NCBI GenBank assembly: GCA_016711265.1
Contig: JADJTI010000005.1
Coordinates: 1 to 64,000 of the forward strand
Reading direction: 5' to 3'
DNA from: Austwickia sp.
Lineage (GTDB): Bacteria; Actinomycetota; Actinomycetes; Actinomycetales; Dermatophilaceae
DNA: 64,000 nt
Within the stretch, counting starts at the first letter, position 1, and each line of letters opens with the position of its first letter. Shown one piece after another: positions 1-8,101 of this stretch. The notes beneath the pieces were generated by a model. It had not been told where the DNA came from and did not search any database. It was given only the letters and a program-made list of their open reading frames with translations. The translations under genes and the position numbers were made by a program.

Positions 1-885
1 GCGTACGCGAGTTGGTCGAAGGTCCCGTCGCCGGTGCCCGCGGCCGAACTCGACGCCGCCACCACCGCCTGCCAGGAGGCGCTGCGTGAGGACGAGCGCC
101 GCGCTGTCGACATCCCCGCTGAGCACCGACCCGACGTTCGCGCCGATACCGCCAAGGTCGTGCTGTCCGAGCAGCGCGGGACGTACGTCTTCGTGGCGCT
201 CGCCACCGCTTCCGGCGCCGAACTGTCCTGCCTGCGCGACACCGAAGGATCGATGGGCGCCAGTGGAAGCAGCCCCAGCGTGGGTGGACCCAAGCCCGCC
301 ACGCTGGCCCCGGACCAGGTCGAAGCCTCCGGGCCCGGGTACTCCGGTGGGCCCGAGGGCGCGTTCGCGCTGCTTCAAGGGCGGGTGGGTGGCGACGTCC
401 GCTCGATCACGGTGCACGCCAAGGGCCCCGACGGCGACCTGGCGGTGGAGGCGACCGTGGCCGGTGGGCGGTTCGCGGCCTGGTGGCCCGTCCGCGCCGA
501 CGCCGTGGCCGACCCGGACCGGTTCGACAACGGCATCCTCGCCTTCACGGTCGACGTCACCCTCGCCGACGGCACCGTACGACGGAACGCCCCGGTCACG
601 GGGCTGCCGCCACAGCGCAAGGCACCCGGGCCGCGTGAGGTCGGCCAGGTTACCCGAGGCGGTGGTGCGGGACCGGACGGGGAGTACGCCTTCGTCGGGG
701 GCACGGTCGGCGCCGAGGTCACCGCGGTGGTCGTGCATATCGACGGCCATGCCCTTCCGGCGACGCTTGAGTCGCAGGGCTTCACCGCGCGGTTCCCATC
801 GGCGTCCGGCCCCGCTTCGGAGCCCACGTTCGACCTGACGCTGCGGGACGGGACCATCCTGCGCGGAGTGAAGGCCATGAGCTGA
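1..885 (+). CDS. Hypothetical protein, C-terminal part (5' end outside window)
   Basis: The reading frame is open from base 1 to the TGA at 883-885 (294 codons) without a convincing start, so the gene begins to the left of the window. A GTG at 34 exists but has no ribosome binding site. The visible part holds no membrane segment. Its C-terminal two thirds contain two similar beta-rich units, each beginning with a glycine-rich G-G-x-(V/T)-G stretch followed by V-x-V-H and ending in a D-G-T-(V/I)-x-R motif (around residues 125-195 and 225-290), suggesting a duplicated small domain, possibly extracytoplasmic. I do not recognise the family. It converges on the nitric oxide reductase gene, with a hairpin between them. 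Confidence 0.6.
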   Translation, partial: AYASWSKVPSPVPAAELDAATTACQEALREDERRAVDIPAEHRPDVRADTAKVVLSEQRGTYVFVALATASGAELSCLRDTEGSMGASGSSPSVGGPKPATLAPDQVEASGPGYSGGPEGAFALLQGRVGGDVRSITVHAKGPDGDLAVEATVAGGRFAAWWPVRADAVADPDRFDNGILAFTVDVTLADGTVRRNAPVTGLPPQRKAPGPREVGQVTRGGGAGPDGEYAFVGGTVGAEVTAVVVHIDGHALPATLESQGFTARFPSASGPASEPTFDLTLRDGTILRGVKAMS

Positions 886-927
886 CGAGCCGCTGGGTAC
901 GACGGCAAGACTCCGGGGGGACGCGAA

Positions 928-956
928 GGGGCCGGCGTACGTCGTACGCCGGCCCC
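928..956. terminator. Bidirectional hairpin terminator between convergent genes
   Basis: A perfect 13-bp inverted repeat (arms 928-940 and 944-956, GGGGCCGGCGTAC and its complement) with a 3-nt loop sits between the stop of the first gene and the stop of the NO reductase gene on the other strand. There is no T-tract, as usual in high-GC actinobacteria. Its position between converging genes supports a terminator for both. Confidence 0.7.
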
Positions 957-988
957 GAGCTGTGGGCGGCGAAGCCGCGACCACAGTG

Positions 989-3409
989 CTACCGGTTCGA
1001 GGCCTCCAGCGGCGGCTCGGCCTCCTCCTGCTCGGTCAGCGATCCGGCCCGGACGATGCCACCGCCGTCGCGCAGCGAGTGGCCGGTCAGCAGGCCGACC
1101 ATGAACACGCCGATCGCGGCGGCGCCCACCGCGAACACGATGTCCCCGGGCACCCGCAGCCAGCGGATGAACGTCAGCACCGGGGTGTAGAGGAACTCCG
1201 GGCTCCGCGCGTACCACAGCCCCTCGGTCAGGCTGGCCCACGCCTGCGCCAGGCCCAGCGGCAGCAGCGAGACCAGCGCCATCATCAGCAGACCGCCGTT
1301 AAGGGTCCAGAAGCCGACCGCGATCCAGCGGTCGTTCCACTCGCGGCCCGGCATCAGCGAGCGCACGCAGAACAGCATCAGACCGATGCCGAGCATCCCG
1401 TACACCCCGAACAGGGCGGTGTGCCCGTGCAGCGGCGTCAGGTTCAGGCCCTGCACGTAGAACAGCGAGATCGGCGGGTTGATCAGGAACCCGAACACCC
1501 CGGCGCCCAACATGTTCCAGAACGCCACCGACACGAAGAAGTAGATCGCCCACTTGTACCCGGCCACCCACTCCCGGACCCGGAGCAGCCGCAGGTTGCG
1601 GAACGCCTCGAAGCCCATCAGCGCCAGCGGCACCACCTCCAGCGCGCTGAACGAGGCGCCCAGGGCGAGCACGCCTTGCGGGCTGCCGGTGAAGTACAGG
1701 TGATGGCCGGTGCCGATGATCCCGCCGAGCAGGAAGATCGTCGTCGCGGCGATGACGGCCGTGGTCGCCGTGGAGACCCGGACCAGGCCGAGCCGGGTGA
1801 ACAGGAACGCGATGACCACGGTGGCGAACACCTCGAAGAAGCCCTCCACCCACAGGTGGACGACCCACCAGCGCCAGTACTCGGCGATGGAGAGGTGGGT
1901 GTTGTGGCCGATGCCGAACGCCGGCACGTAGAACGCGGCGATCGACAGGCAGCTGATCAGCAGCATCGCCACCAGCGCGCGGTGCGAGCCCGCCGCCAGC
2001 GGAGCCTGCCCGGTGGCCTGCAGGGTGCCTTCGTGACGGGACCGGCGCAGCGCCGGGGCCATCCCGCGGTACATCAGGAAGAACCACAGGAACAACCCGA
2101 TCGCCAGGCCGATCTGCCACGCGCGGCCCAGGTCGACGTACTCATAGCCCTGCGTGCCGAACCAGAAGTTGCTGGCGTGCCCGTACCCGAGCTTGCCCAT
2201 GATCGAGAGCCATTCGCCGGCCATCGAGCCGAGCACCACCACGATGAGGGCGCCGAAGAGCACGTTGACTCCGAGGCGCTGGAACTTGGGCTCCTTGCCC
2301 CCGACGGCCGGCGCGACGTACAGGCCGGTGGCCAGCCAGGCGGTGGCGATCCAGAAGATCCCGAGCTGGGTGTGCCAGGTGCGGACGACGGCGTACGGCA
2401 GGTAGTCATCGATCGGGAAGCCGTACAGCGCCCCGCCCTCGACGCCGTAGTGCGCGCTGATGATGCCCATGGTGATCTGCAGCATGAACAGCCCGCCGAC
2501 CACGAAGAAGTACTTGAGGGTGGCCCGCTGCGAGGGGGTCGAGCGGTAGCCGAGCAGGGGGTCCTGTTCGGGCACGTCCTCGGGGGCCTGGGCGTCCTCG
2601 GCGTCGTGCTTGGAGTGCCAATAGACCATCCCGGCGATGCCCGCGAGCAGGATGACGAAGCTGAGGATGCTCCACAAAATGTTGCTCGGCGGTGGCACAT
2701 TATCGATCAGCGGCTCGTGTGGCCAGTTCTGGGTATACGTCACGTCCTCGCCGGGCCGGTTGGTCGAGGCCGCCCAACTGGTCCACCAGAAGAACGCGTG
2801 CATCTGGCGCGCCTTGGCCTGATCGGTCAGGGTTCCTTGGGCGATCGCCATCGGGTCGCTGCCGTCGGCGAAGAGCTTGCCGTAGTAGGCGCTGTTGGCC
2901 CCGAAGGCCTCCACCCGCAGGGCGCTGAGCTGCACAGTCTGGGACTGGGCGTCGTAGGTGTTGGTGCGCAGAGTCGCCTTGAGTCGGGCCTTGAGGGTGC
3001 CCTGCTGTTCGACGCCGAGCCGGTCGTACGTCGGTGCGCCGAGGTCCTTGGCCCAGGTGTCCAGCAGGTACGTCGACTCGCGGTGCAGCCAGTCCGCCGT
3101 CCAGTCAGGTGCCACGTAGGCCCCGTGACCCCAGACCGAGCCGATCTGCTGGCCACCGAGGGACTGCCAGACCTGCTGGCCGGCGATGATGTCGTCACCG
3201 GTGAACAGCTTGGTGCCGTCGGCGGCGACCACGGCGGCCGGGATCGGTGGCTTCTCCTGGTTGATGGTGACGCCCATCCAGCCCAGCACCGCGAACGAAC
3301 CGAGGACGACCACGATGAGGGCGGTCCACCAGCGCCGATCGCGGCGGTTGACGGCGGCGGGGGAGGCGGGCTGGGGTGGGGGGGCAAGACGCTGATCGGA
3401 GGCAGTCAT
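989..3409 (-). CDS. norZ: Quinol-dependent nitric oxide reductase (qNor)
   Basis: A membrane enzyme of the heme-copper oxidase superfamily that reduces 2 NO to N2O using quinol electrons; here most likely NO detoxification. The 806-residue length fits the fused single-subunit qNor type: an N-terminal transmembrane helix, an extracytoplasmic domain resembling the cytochrome c subunit but without a CxxCH heme motif, then about 12 further helices. Histidines expected for heme and FeB are visible in HTQLGIFW, GHNTHLS, WWVVHLWVEGFFEVF, TGHHLYF and LTPLHGHTALFG. The ATG at 3409 was chosen because an ACGGAG Shine-Dalgarno lies just upstream; the frame stays open further 5' only because of high GC. 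It lies 98 bp downstream of the ric gene on the same strand, which fits one NO-stress operon. Confidence 0.95.
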   Translation of the reverse strand: MTASDQRLAPPPQPASPAAVNRRDRRWWTALIVVVLGSFAVLGWMGVTINQEKPPIPAAVVAADGTKLFTGDDIIAGQQVWQSLGGQQIGSVWGHGAYVAPDWTADWLHRESTYLLDTWAKDLGAPTYDRLGVEQQGTLKARLKATLRTNTYDAQSQTVQLSALRVEAFGANSAYYGKLFADGSDPMAIAQGTLTDQAKARQMHAFFWWTSWAASTNRPGEDVTYTQNWPHEPLIDNVPPPSNILWSILSFVILLAGIAGMVYWHSKHDAEDAQAPEDVPEQDPLLGYRSTPSQRATLKYFFVVGGLFMLQITMGIISAHYGVEGGALYGFPIDDYLPYAVVRTWHTQLGIFWIATAWLATGLYVAPAVGGKEPKFQRLGVNVLFGALIVVVLGSMAGEWLSIMGKLGYGHASNFWFGTQGYEYVDLGRAWQIGLAIGLFLWFFLMYRGMAPALRRSRHEGTLQATGQAPLAAGSHRALVAMLLISCLSIAAFYVPAFGIGHNTHLSIAEYWRWWVVHLWVEGFFEVFATVVIAFLFTRLGLVRVSTATTAVIAATTIFLLGGIIGTGHHLYFTGSPQGVLALGASFSALEVVPLALMGFEAFRNLRLLRVREWVAGYKWAIYFFVSVAFWNMLGAGVFGFLINPPISLFYVQGLNLTPLHGHTALFGVYGMLGIGLMLFCVRSLMPGREWNDRWIAVGFWTLNGGLLMMALVSLLPLGLAQAWASLTEGLWYARSPEFLYTPVLTFIRWLRVPGDIVFAVGAAAIGVFMVGLLTGHSLRDGGGIVRAGSLTEQEEAEPPLEASNR

Positions 3410-3507
3410 GGGCGACTCCGTGTCGTGAGGGGTGGGTGGGCTTGCACAAAAACAGCAGACGGATGGGCTGGCTCCCTGCCTGACGCGGCGAGCCTGCGCA
3501 CCCGAGG

Positions 3508-4218
3508 TCAGGCGGGGCCGAAGAGCTCGTTCTCCAGCTCCAGCACCCGCGGAAACAGCACGTTGTTCTCCTTGTGGATGTGCTCGTGGGTGTCGCGTTC
3601 CATCTCCTCCAGGCCCGTGAGCATGGCGGTGTACGACGCACAGCCGTCGCCTGGGACGACGTACCCGCCGGTGGCCTCGCGGATCTGGGCGAACAGCGCC
3701 CCGACGGTGTCGTGCTCGGCGAGCATCGCGGCGATCGGGTTGGCGAGCCGGCCGAACGGGAAGCGGGCGGCCGCGCCCTGCTCCTCCAGGGCTGCGATAG
3801 CCGGGAACAGGATGCGTTCCTCCTTGGTCAGATGCGGGCCCAGGTCGGCCACGACCTCCCGATAGAGCGCGGCGACGTCGGACAGTTCCGGGTGGCGCTC
3901 GCCGTGGACTCCGTGCACCTTGGTGACCAGCGCGTCCAGGCGTGGCATCTCCTCCCACAGGTAGGCGTGGTGGGTCGCGACGATGTGCTGGGCCAGTGCG
4001 GCCGGCCCCAGCTGCAGCCACTCCGGCGCCGGCGGGCGGTCGGGCAGGTCGAGAGCCTGAGCCACGTCCCCGGCGTCGATGCCGGCCTCCTGGCAGGCGC
4101 CGGCCAGGCTGCGCTTCCCGCCGCAGCAGTAGTCCAGTCCGTAGGTCTCCATGACCCGGGCCCGGCGGGGGTCCTGGGTGAGGAGTTCGCCGAGGGTCTG
4201 GTCGGTGGTGATGGTCAT
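3508..4218 (-). CDS. ric: Iron-sulfur cluster repair di-iron protein RIC (YtfE/ScdA family)
   Basis: Cytoplasmic di-iron protein that restores Fe-S clusters damaged by nitric oxide or oxidants. The 236 residues show the family layout: an N-terminal ScdA_N domain with the conserved YGLDYCCGGK motif (about residues 25-34), then a hemerythrin-like four-helix domain with the iron-ligand histidines in IVATHHAYLW, HLTKEERILFP, MLAEHDTVG and THEHIHKENNVLFP. The ATG at 4218 lies one base after the stop of the truncated Rrf2 gene (TGAGATG), so translation was probably coupled to it. It precedes the NO reductase gene on the same strand; the pairing of RIC, NO reductase and an NsrR-type regulator is a classic nitrosative-stress set. 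Confidence 0.95.
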   Translation of the reverse strand: MTITTDQTLGELLTQDPRRARVMETYGLDYCCGGKRSLAGACQEAGIDAGDVAQALDLPDRPPAPEWLQLGPAALAQHIVATHHAYLWEEMPRLDALVTKVHGVHGERHPELSDVAALYREVVADLGPHLTKEERILFPAIAALEEQGAAARFPFGRLANPIAAMLAEHDTVGALFAQIREATGGYVVPGDGCASYTAMLTGLEEMERDTHEHIHKENNVLFPRVLELENELFGPA

Positions 4219-4219
4219 C

Positions 4220-4498
4220 TCACGTCTCCTGGGTGGGCCCCGGGGTGGGGGAGGTGGTGGCGGGGAGCAGGTTCGGGGGGCAGCGGGTGGCGGGTACGTC
4301 GGCCAGCGCGCGGGTCAGCACGGCGCGGGCGGCGCGCCAGGCCTCGTGCAGGACGCAGCTGTCGGCCGCCTGGCAGGGCCGGTTCTCCAGGACGCATTCG
4401 CCGGTGGCGGTGGGTCCATCGACCGCCTCGATGACGTCGAGTGCGCTTAGTCCGTCGGCGGCGGCGGTGAGCTCATAGCCGCCGGTGGGGCCGGGTAC
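4220..4498 (-). pseudogene. Truncated Rrf2/NsrR-type Fe-S transcriptional regulator (C-terminal part only)
   Basis: The 92 codons from 4498 to the TGA at 4220-4222 begin in the wing turn of an Rrf2 winged helix (V-P-G-P-T-G-G-Y-E-L) and include the Fe-S cluster motif G-E-C-x7-C-x5-C. The roughly 60 N-terminal residues carrying the DNA-recognition helix are missing: upstream of 4498 the homology stops abruptly in an A-rich stretch (a run of seven A at about 4502-4508), and the stop codon of the next gene is only 68 bp away. No start codon with a ribosome binding site can be found. The gene is in the expected place, immediately before ric and the NO reductase. Either a real deletion or an assembly join could explain it. 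Confidence 0.75.
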
Positions 4499-4565
4499 TG
4501 AGAAAAAAACCGGCGACAGCCGTGCATATCTAGGTGAGCGCGAACACAGGGAATCGAGAACCGCG

Positions 4566-5285
4566 TCAGGGGAATCGGCGCCACCACAGGTTGACCGCGT
4601 GGTCCACCTCGGTCCCCGGATGCTCAGCCAGGATCGCTGCCGCCATCCGCGCGCAGAACTCGATCCGAATCACCGCCTCGAAGTCCTCCCGGGAGGCCAT
4701 CGACCAGTCCAGCGTCACCGGGATGCGTGCCCACCCCCGGCGCCGCCAGAAGCGCTCGATGGCGGAGCCGTCGTACGCCGGCCATTCCCGCCGAAACCAG
4801 CCACCGAAGGTGGACGCCGTGGCGTCGTGGTCGATCACGAAAGCGACCCCATCCGGGCGCATCACCCGCTCCAGTTCGGCCAACCCCGGCTCGCAACCGG
4901 GTCCGAAGAAGTACGCCCAGCGCGCCTGGGCCACGTCGACGGAGCCCGCGGGAAGCGGCAGGTCCTGCGCGGTGCCCGCCCGCACCTGCACCCGATCCCG
5001 GACACCGCGGTGCTCCGGCGCCGCCAGTCGCCGGTGGGCCGCGGCGAGCAGCGGCGGATAGGGCTCGATCCCCGTGACCCGCCGCGCGGTCCGGGCGAAC
5101 GCCGGCAGGTGAAACCCATTGCCGCAGCCGATGTCGAGCACATCCGCGCCGGACCAGTCGCGCACCGAGCGCATCGCCGCCTCGATCCGCCCGTCGGGGT
5201 CGATCCCGCGGTTCTCGATCTCGTATGTCTCGGGGTCGTTCCAGATGTTCGGGCTGGGCCGGATGCCGTCGGGCAGGGTGTTCAC
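4566..5285 (-). CDS. Class I SAM-dependent methyltransferase (methyltransferase type 11-like)
   Basis: Predicted cytoplasmic methyltransferase of 239 residues. The SAM-binding motif I (V-L-D-I-G-C-G-N-G-F) lies near residue 50, followed by the acidic motif G-I-E-P-Y and a motif-IV-like region rich in Trp and Phe. Substrate unknown. The GTG start at 5285 overlaps the TGA of the upstream gene (GTGA), so the two are translationally coupled; longer in-frame extensions would intrude on that gene and were rejected. The C-terminal domain (D-W-S-M-A-S-R-E-D-F-E) is typical of a subgroup of actinobacterial methyltransferases with no assigned role. The truncated Rrf2 gene follows it. Confidence 0.8.
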   Translation of the reverse strand: MNTLPDGIRPSPNIWNDPETYEIENRGIDPDGRIEAAMRSVRDWSGADVLDIGCGNGFHLPAFARTARRVTGIEPYPPLLAAAHRRLAAPEHRGVRDRVQVRAGTAQDLPLPAGSVDVAQARWAYFFGPGCEPGLAELERVMRPDGVAFVIDHDATASTFGGWFRREWPAYDGSAIERFWRRRGWARIPVTLDWSMASREDFEAVIRIEFCARMAAAILAEHPGTEVDHAVNLWWRRFP

Positions 5286-6103
5286 GCCAGCCCCTCGGCG
5301 GCCAGCGTCGCCGGATGGACCAGCCTGGTCAGCGCCTCCGGGGAGCCGGGCCGCCCGGCCAACGCCGCGGCAGCGGCCAGCAGGCCCTCGCAATGCTCGA
5401 CCGCCACCTGATAGGCACCCGGCCCCATGAGTTCGCGCAACTCGTCCTCGTAGGTGCGGAACACCGGTTCGTCGTGGCCGTGGGCGATCGGTGAACCGGT
5501 GCAGTACCAGTTCAGGTCATGCCCGCCCGGGCCCCAGCCGCGCCGGTCGTACTCCCCGATCGAGACCTCCAGGTACGAGGTGTCGTCGGGCAGCGTGACG
5601 TCGCGATAGGTACGACGGATGGGCAGTTGCCAGCAGACGTCCGGCTTGTAGCTCATAGTAGGTACATCTTCGGCGACGGCGAGGTGGTGCAAGGCGCACC
5701 CGGTGCCGCCCGCGAAGCCGGGCTCGTTGAAGAACACGCACACGCCGGTGTCAGCGCGGGTACGCCGACCTGCTGGAGGGGCGGCCTCGGCGTCGTCGGG
5801 GGCGTCGATCCGCTCGTGCCAGCCCAAGCGGTGGCCGGTCTCTCGCAACTGCCAGGTACGTTCGTCCAGCCGCTGAACCGCTGCCGAGACGCGCGCGAGA
5901 TCTTCCGGTCCGGTGAACTCCGCCCCCAAGGTGCAACATCCGTCGTCCGGCCGGTCGCGGTAGATCCCCAGGCAGCCGGCGCCGAACACGCACCGGTGCG
6001 TCGAGGTCAGCCAGGTCAGGTCCACCCGGAAGCGTTGGGCTGGTTCGTCCGGATCAACGAACTCGACCCAGATCCGCGGCGCGTCCAGCTCCGTCTCCGT
6101 CAC
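5282..6103 (-). CDS. Cysteine-rich conserved hypothetical protein (YkgJ/DUF3109-like)
   Basis: A 273-residue protein, probably cytoplasmic, with no signal peptide. Eight or so cysteines are arranged C-x5-C-x12-CC near residues 38-58, then C-V-F-x11-C near residue 122-136, a K-P-D-V-C-W-Q-L-P motif near 158 and a final W-Y-C near 200. This order, especially the CC pair and the K-P-x2-C-x2-x-P segment, resembles YkgJ/DUF3109 proteins thought to bind zinc or iron-sulfur, but I assign it only loosely. It is coupled to the downstream methyltransferase by a 4-bp GTGA overlap. Divergent from the acidic membrane protein gene at 6193; the 89-bp gap between them must carry both promoters. Confidence 0.65.
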   Translation of the reverse strand: MTETELDAPRIWVEFVDPDEPAQRFRVDLTWLTSTHRCVFGAGCLGIYRDRPDDGCCTLGAEFTGPEDLARVSAAVQRLDERTWQLRETGHRLGWHERIDAPDDAEAAPPAGRRTRADTGVCVFFNEPGFAGGTGCALHHLAVAEDVPTMSYKPDVCWQLPIRRTYRDVTLPDDTSYLEVSIGEYDRRGWGPGGHDLNWYCTGSPIAHGHDEPVFRTYEDELRELMGPGAYQVAVEHCEGLLAAAAALAGRPGSPEALTRLVHPATLAAEGLA

Positions 6104-6192
6104 GCCGACCAGCGTATAGGGGAGCCCGCGGATGAGGGCTTCCTCATGGCGGTTTCACGGTGGGCTCACGATCCCCGGGCAGACTGGTGGTG

Positions 6193-6621
6193 ATGCGTCC
6201 TCAGGGATCCCGCGAGCCGGCCGGCACCCGCGCCGCCGGGCGGTTCACCGTGGTCGCGGCGCTGTTGTTGCTGCTGACCATTCTCGTGGCCGTGAACTCC
6301 GCGCTGGCGGGCCGGGAGGGTCCACCGCCGATCGAGGATGTCGCGCCGGTGACCGTCGTACCGGCTCCTGCTCCCACGCCAACCGCGGTCCGACCCTCGC
6401 CCCGGCCCACCGCCGTACCGACTCGTGACCCCGCACCATCCGTGCGCGTGCCCGCACCGACCACGGCGCCGGGGTCGGTTCGGTCGGTGCGGCCCACGGC
6501 TGCGGTGACCCGACGCAGTGTCCCGCCGGCACCCCGGACCGACGCCAACGACGACGGCGACGGCGACGATGACGACGGCGACGATGACGACGGCGCTGGC
6601 GATGGCGACGGCGATGACTGA
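6193..6621 (+). CDS. Small single-pass membrane protein with Pro/Thr-rich stalk and Asp-Gly tail
   Basis: A 142-residue protein of unknown function. Residues about 18-40 form one hydrophobic helix (V-V-A-A-L-L-L-L-L-T-I-L-V), followed by a Pro/Ala/Thr/Arg-rich stalk of some 75 residues and a C-terminal acidic tail built of D-D-G, D-G-D and D-D-D-D repeats. The N-terminus is arginine-rich, so the tail should face outside the membrane. The stop codon lies inside the start region of the histidine kinase gene (ATG at 6614, 8-bp overlap), so the two are translationally coupled. By context it may be an accessory of that sensor; the acidic repeats could bind divalent cations, which is inference only. 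Confidence 0.6.
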   Translation: MRPQGSREPAGTRAAGRFTVVAALLLLLTILVAVNSALAGREGPPPIEDVAPVTVVPAPAPTPTAVRPSPRPTAVPTRDPAPSVRVPAPTTAPGSVRSVRPTAAVTRRSVPPAPRTDANDDGDGDDDDGDDDDGAGDGDGDD

Positions 6622-8101
6622 GCCCGCGCCGGGGATGAGGGCCCGGGTGCCCGCCCGCCTGCGGATCGCGGCCTGGATCGTGCTGACGGCCGCCGCCGGC
6701 CTGGCCGCGCTCGTGCTGACCGTGCACAGTGCGCTGCAGGCCGACGTGGCCCGACGCGCCAACGCCCAGGTCGTACAGGAGCTCGCCGAATTCCGGCAGT
6801 TCGCCGCCAACGGGGTTGATCCGCAGACCGCCAAGCCCTTCGCCTCGATCACCCGGCTCTTCGAGGTGTACCTGAGCCGCCAGCAACCCGAGGACGCCGA
6901 GATCATCATCGGGTGGCTGGCGGACTCCAGGACCTGGCTGGAGACCCGAGGTCAACGCCTGACCTCACCGGAATTCGACCTGGTCACCGACGGAGACACC
7001 GCGCTGCTGGAGACGATCCTGCGGGAACGCCGGGGGGTTGGCGGCACGCGTTCCGGCCAGCTCCGGTGGGGATCGTTGCCGGTGGTGCTCTCCGGGAGAC
7101 CGGTGGGCACGGTGGCGGTGGCCGTGTACATCGACCCGATGGCTGAGGAGGCTGTGCAGATCACCCGGCTGGTCGCCGTGGTCGGACTCGGCAGTCTGGT
7201 CCTGATCGCGGGGATCAGTGCCCTGGTGGCCGGGCAGATCCTGCGGCCCGTCCGCGAGGTGCGCCGGGCCGCCGCCGAGATCACCGAACACGACCTGTCC
7301 CGGCGCATCCCGGTCACGGGCGGCGACGACGTGGCCGATGTAGCGGTGCAGTTCAACGCCATGCTCGATCGCATCCAGGAGGCCTTCGACGCCGAACAGC
7401 GATTCGTCGACGACGCCGGACACGAGTTGCGCACTCCGATCACCGTCATCCGCGGACACCTCGAACTGCTCGGGGACGACCCGCAGGAGCGCCAGGCCAC
7501 CCTGGCCCTGGTGACCAGTGAGCTGGACCGGATGTCCCGCATGGTCACCGACCTGCTGTCGCTGGCCAAGGCCGAACGCCCCGACTTCCTGCGGCTGCAG
7601 CGCGGCGTCGACCTGGCCGCGCTCACCCTCGACCTCGACGCCAAGGTGACCGCGCTCGGCGACCGGCGCTGGGGGCTGTCCCACATCGCCGAAGGCACCT
7701 GCACCGTGGACCCCGAACGTCTCACCCAAGCCGTCCTGCAGTTGGCGCAGAACGCCGTCGAGCACACCACCGTGGGCGACCGGATCGTGCTCAGCAGTGA
7801 GCTGGTCAGCGCTTCGGCACCGGGGGACCCCACGCTGGTGCTGTCGGTCACCGATGAGGGATCCGGGGTGCACCCCGACGACGTGCCCGTGCTGTTCGAA
7901 CGCTTCGCGCGCGGACAACACGGCCCCCGCCCGCGCGGTGGCGCAGGCCTGGGGCTGGCCATCGTGCGCAGCATCGCCGAAGCCCACGGGGGACGGGCCT
8001 ACGTGGAGACCACCGGCGGCCGGGGCGCACGGTTCGCGGTCGCCGTACCGGCCTGCCACTATGTGCCCCGGCAACCCGCGTACGACGAGGAGCCTTCGTG
8101 A
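6614..8101 (+). CDS. Membrane sensor histidine kinase (HAMP-HisKA-HATPase)
   Basis: Sensor kinase of 495 residues. Helix 1 is near residues 16-38 and helix 2 near 185-210, enclosing an extracytoplasmic sensor of about 145 residues. A HAMP linker follows (R-P-V-R-E-V-R-R-A-A-A-E-I), then HisKA with the phospho-acceptor in D-A-G-H-E-L-R-T-P, and an ATPase domain with N-A-V-E-H-T (N box), D-E-G-S-G-V (G1) and G-A-G-L-G-L-A-I-V (G2). The ATG at 6614 gives the shortest start before helix 1 and overlaps the preceding stop by 8 bp; the response regulator start overlaps its stop (GTGA). Stimulus unknown. Confidence 0.92.
   Translation: MTEPAPGMRARVPARLRIAAWIVLTAAAGLAALVLTVHSALQADVARRANAQVVQELAEFRQFAANGVDPQTAKPFASITRLFEVYLSRQQPEDAEIIIGWLADSRTWLETRGQRLTSPEFDLVTDGDTALLETILRERRGVGGTRSGQLRWGSLPVVLSGRPVGTVAVAVYIDPMAEEAVQITRLVAVVGLGSLVLIAGISALVAGQILRPVREVRRAAAEITEHDLSRRIPVTGGDDVADVAVQFNAMLDRIQEAFDAEQRFVDDAGHELRTPITVIRGHLELLGDDPQERQATLALVTSELDRMSRMVTDLLSLAKAERPDFLRLQRGVDLAALTLDLDAKVTALGDRRWGLSHIAEGTCTVDPERLTQAVLQLAQNAVEHTTVGDRIVLSSELVSASAPGDPTLVLSVTDEGSGVHPDDVPVLFERFARGQHGPRPRGGAGLGLAIVRSIAEAHGGRAYVETTGGRGARFAVAVPACHYVPRQPAYDEEPS

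Noticed and set aside
962..3865. Very long plus-strand open frame opposite the NO reductase
   Set aside because: High-GC antisense shadow: it is rich in Arg, Pro, His and Gln with no domain, while the minus strand encodes a clear qNor.
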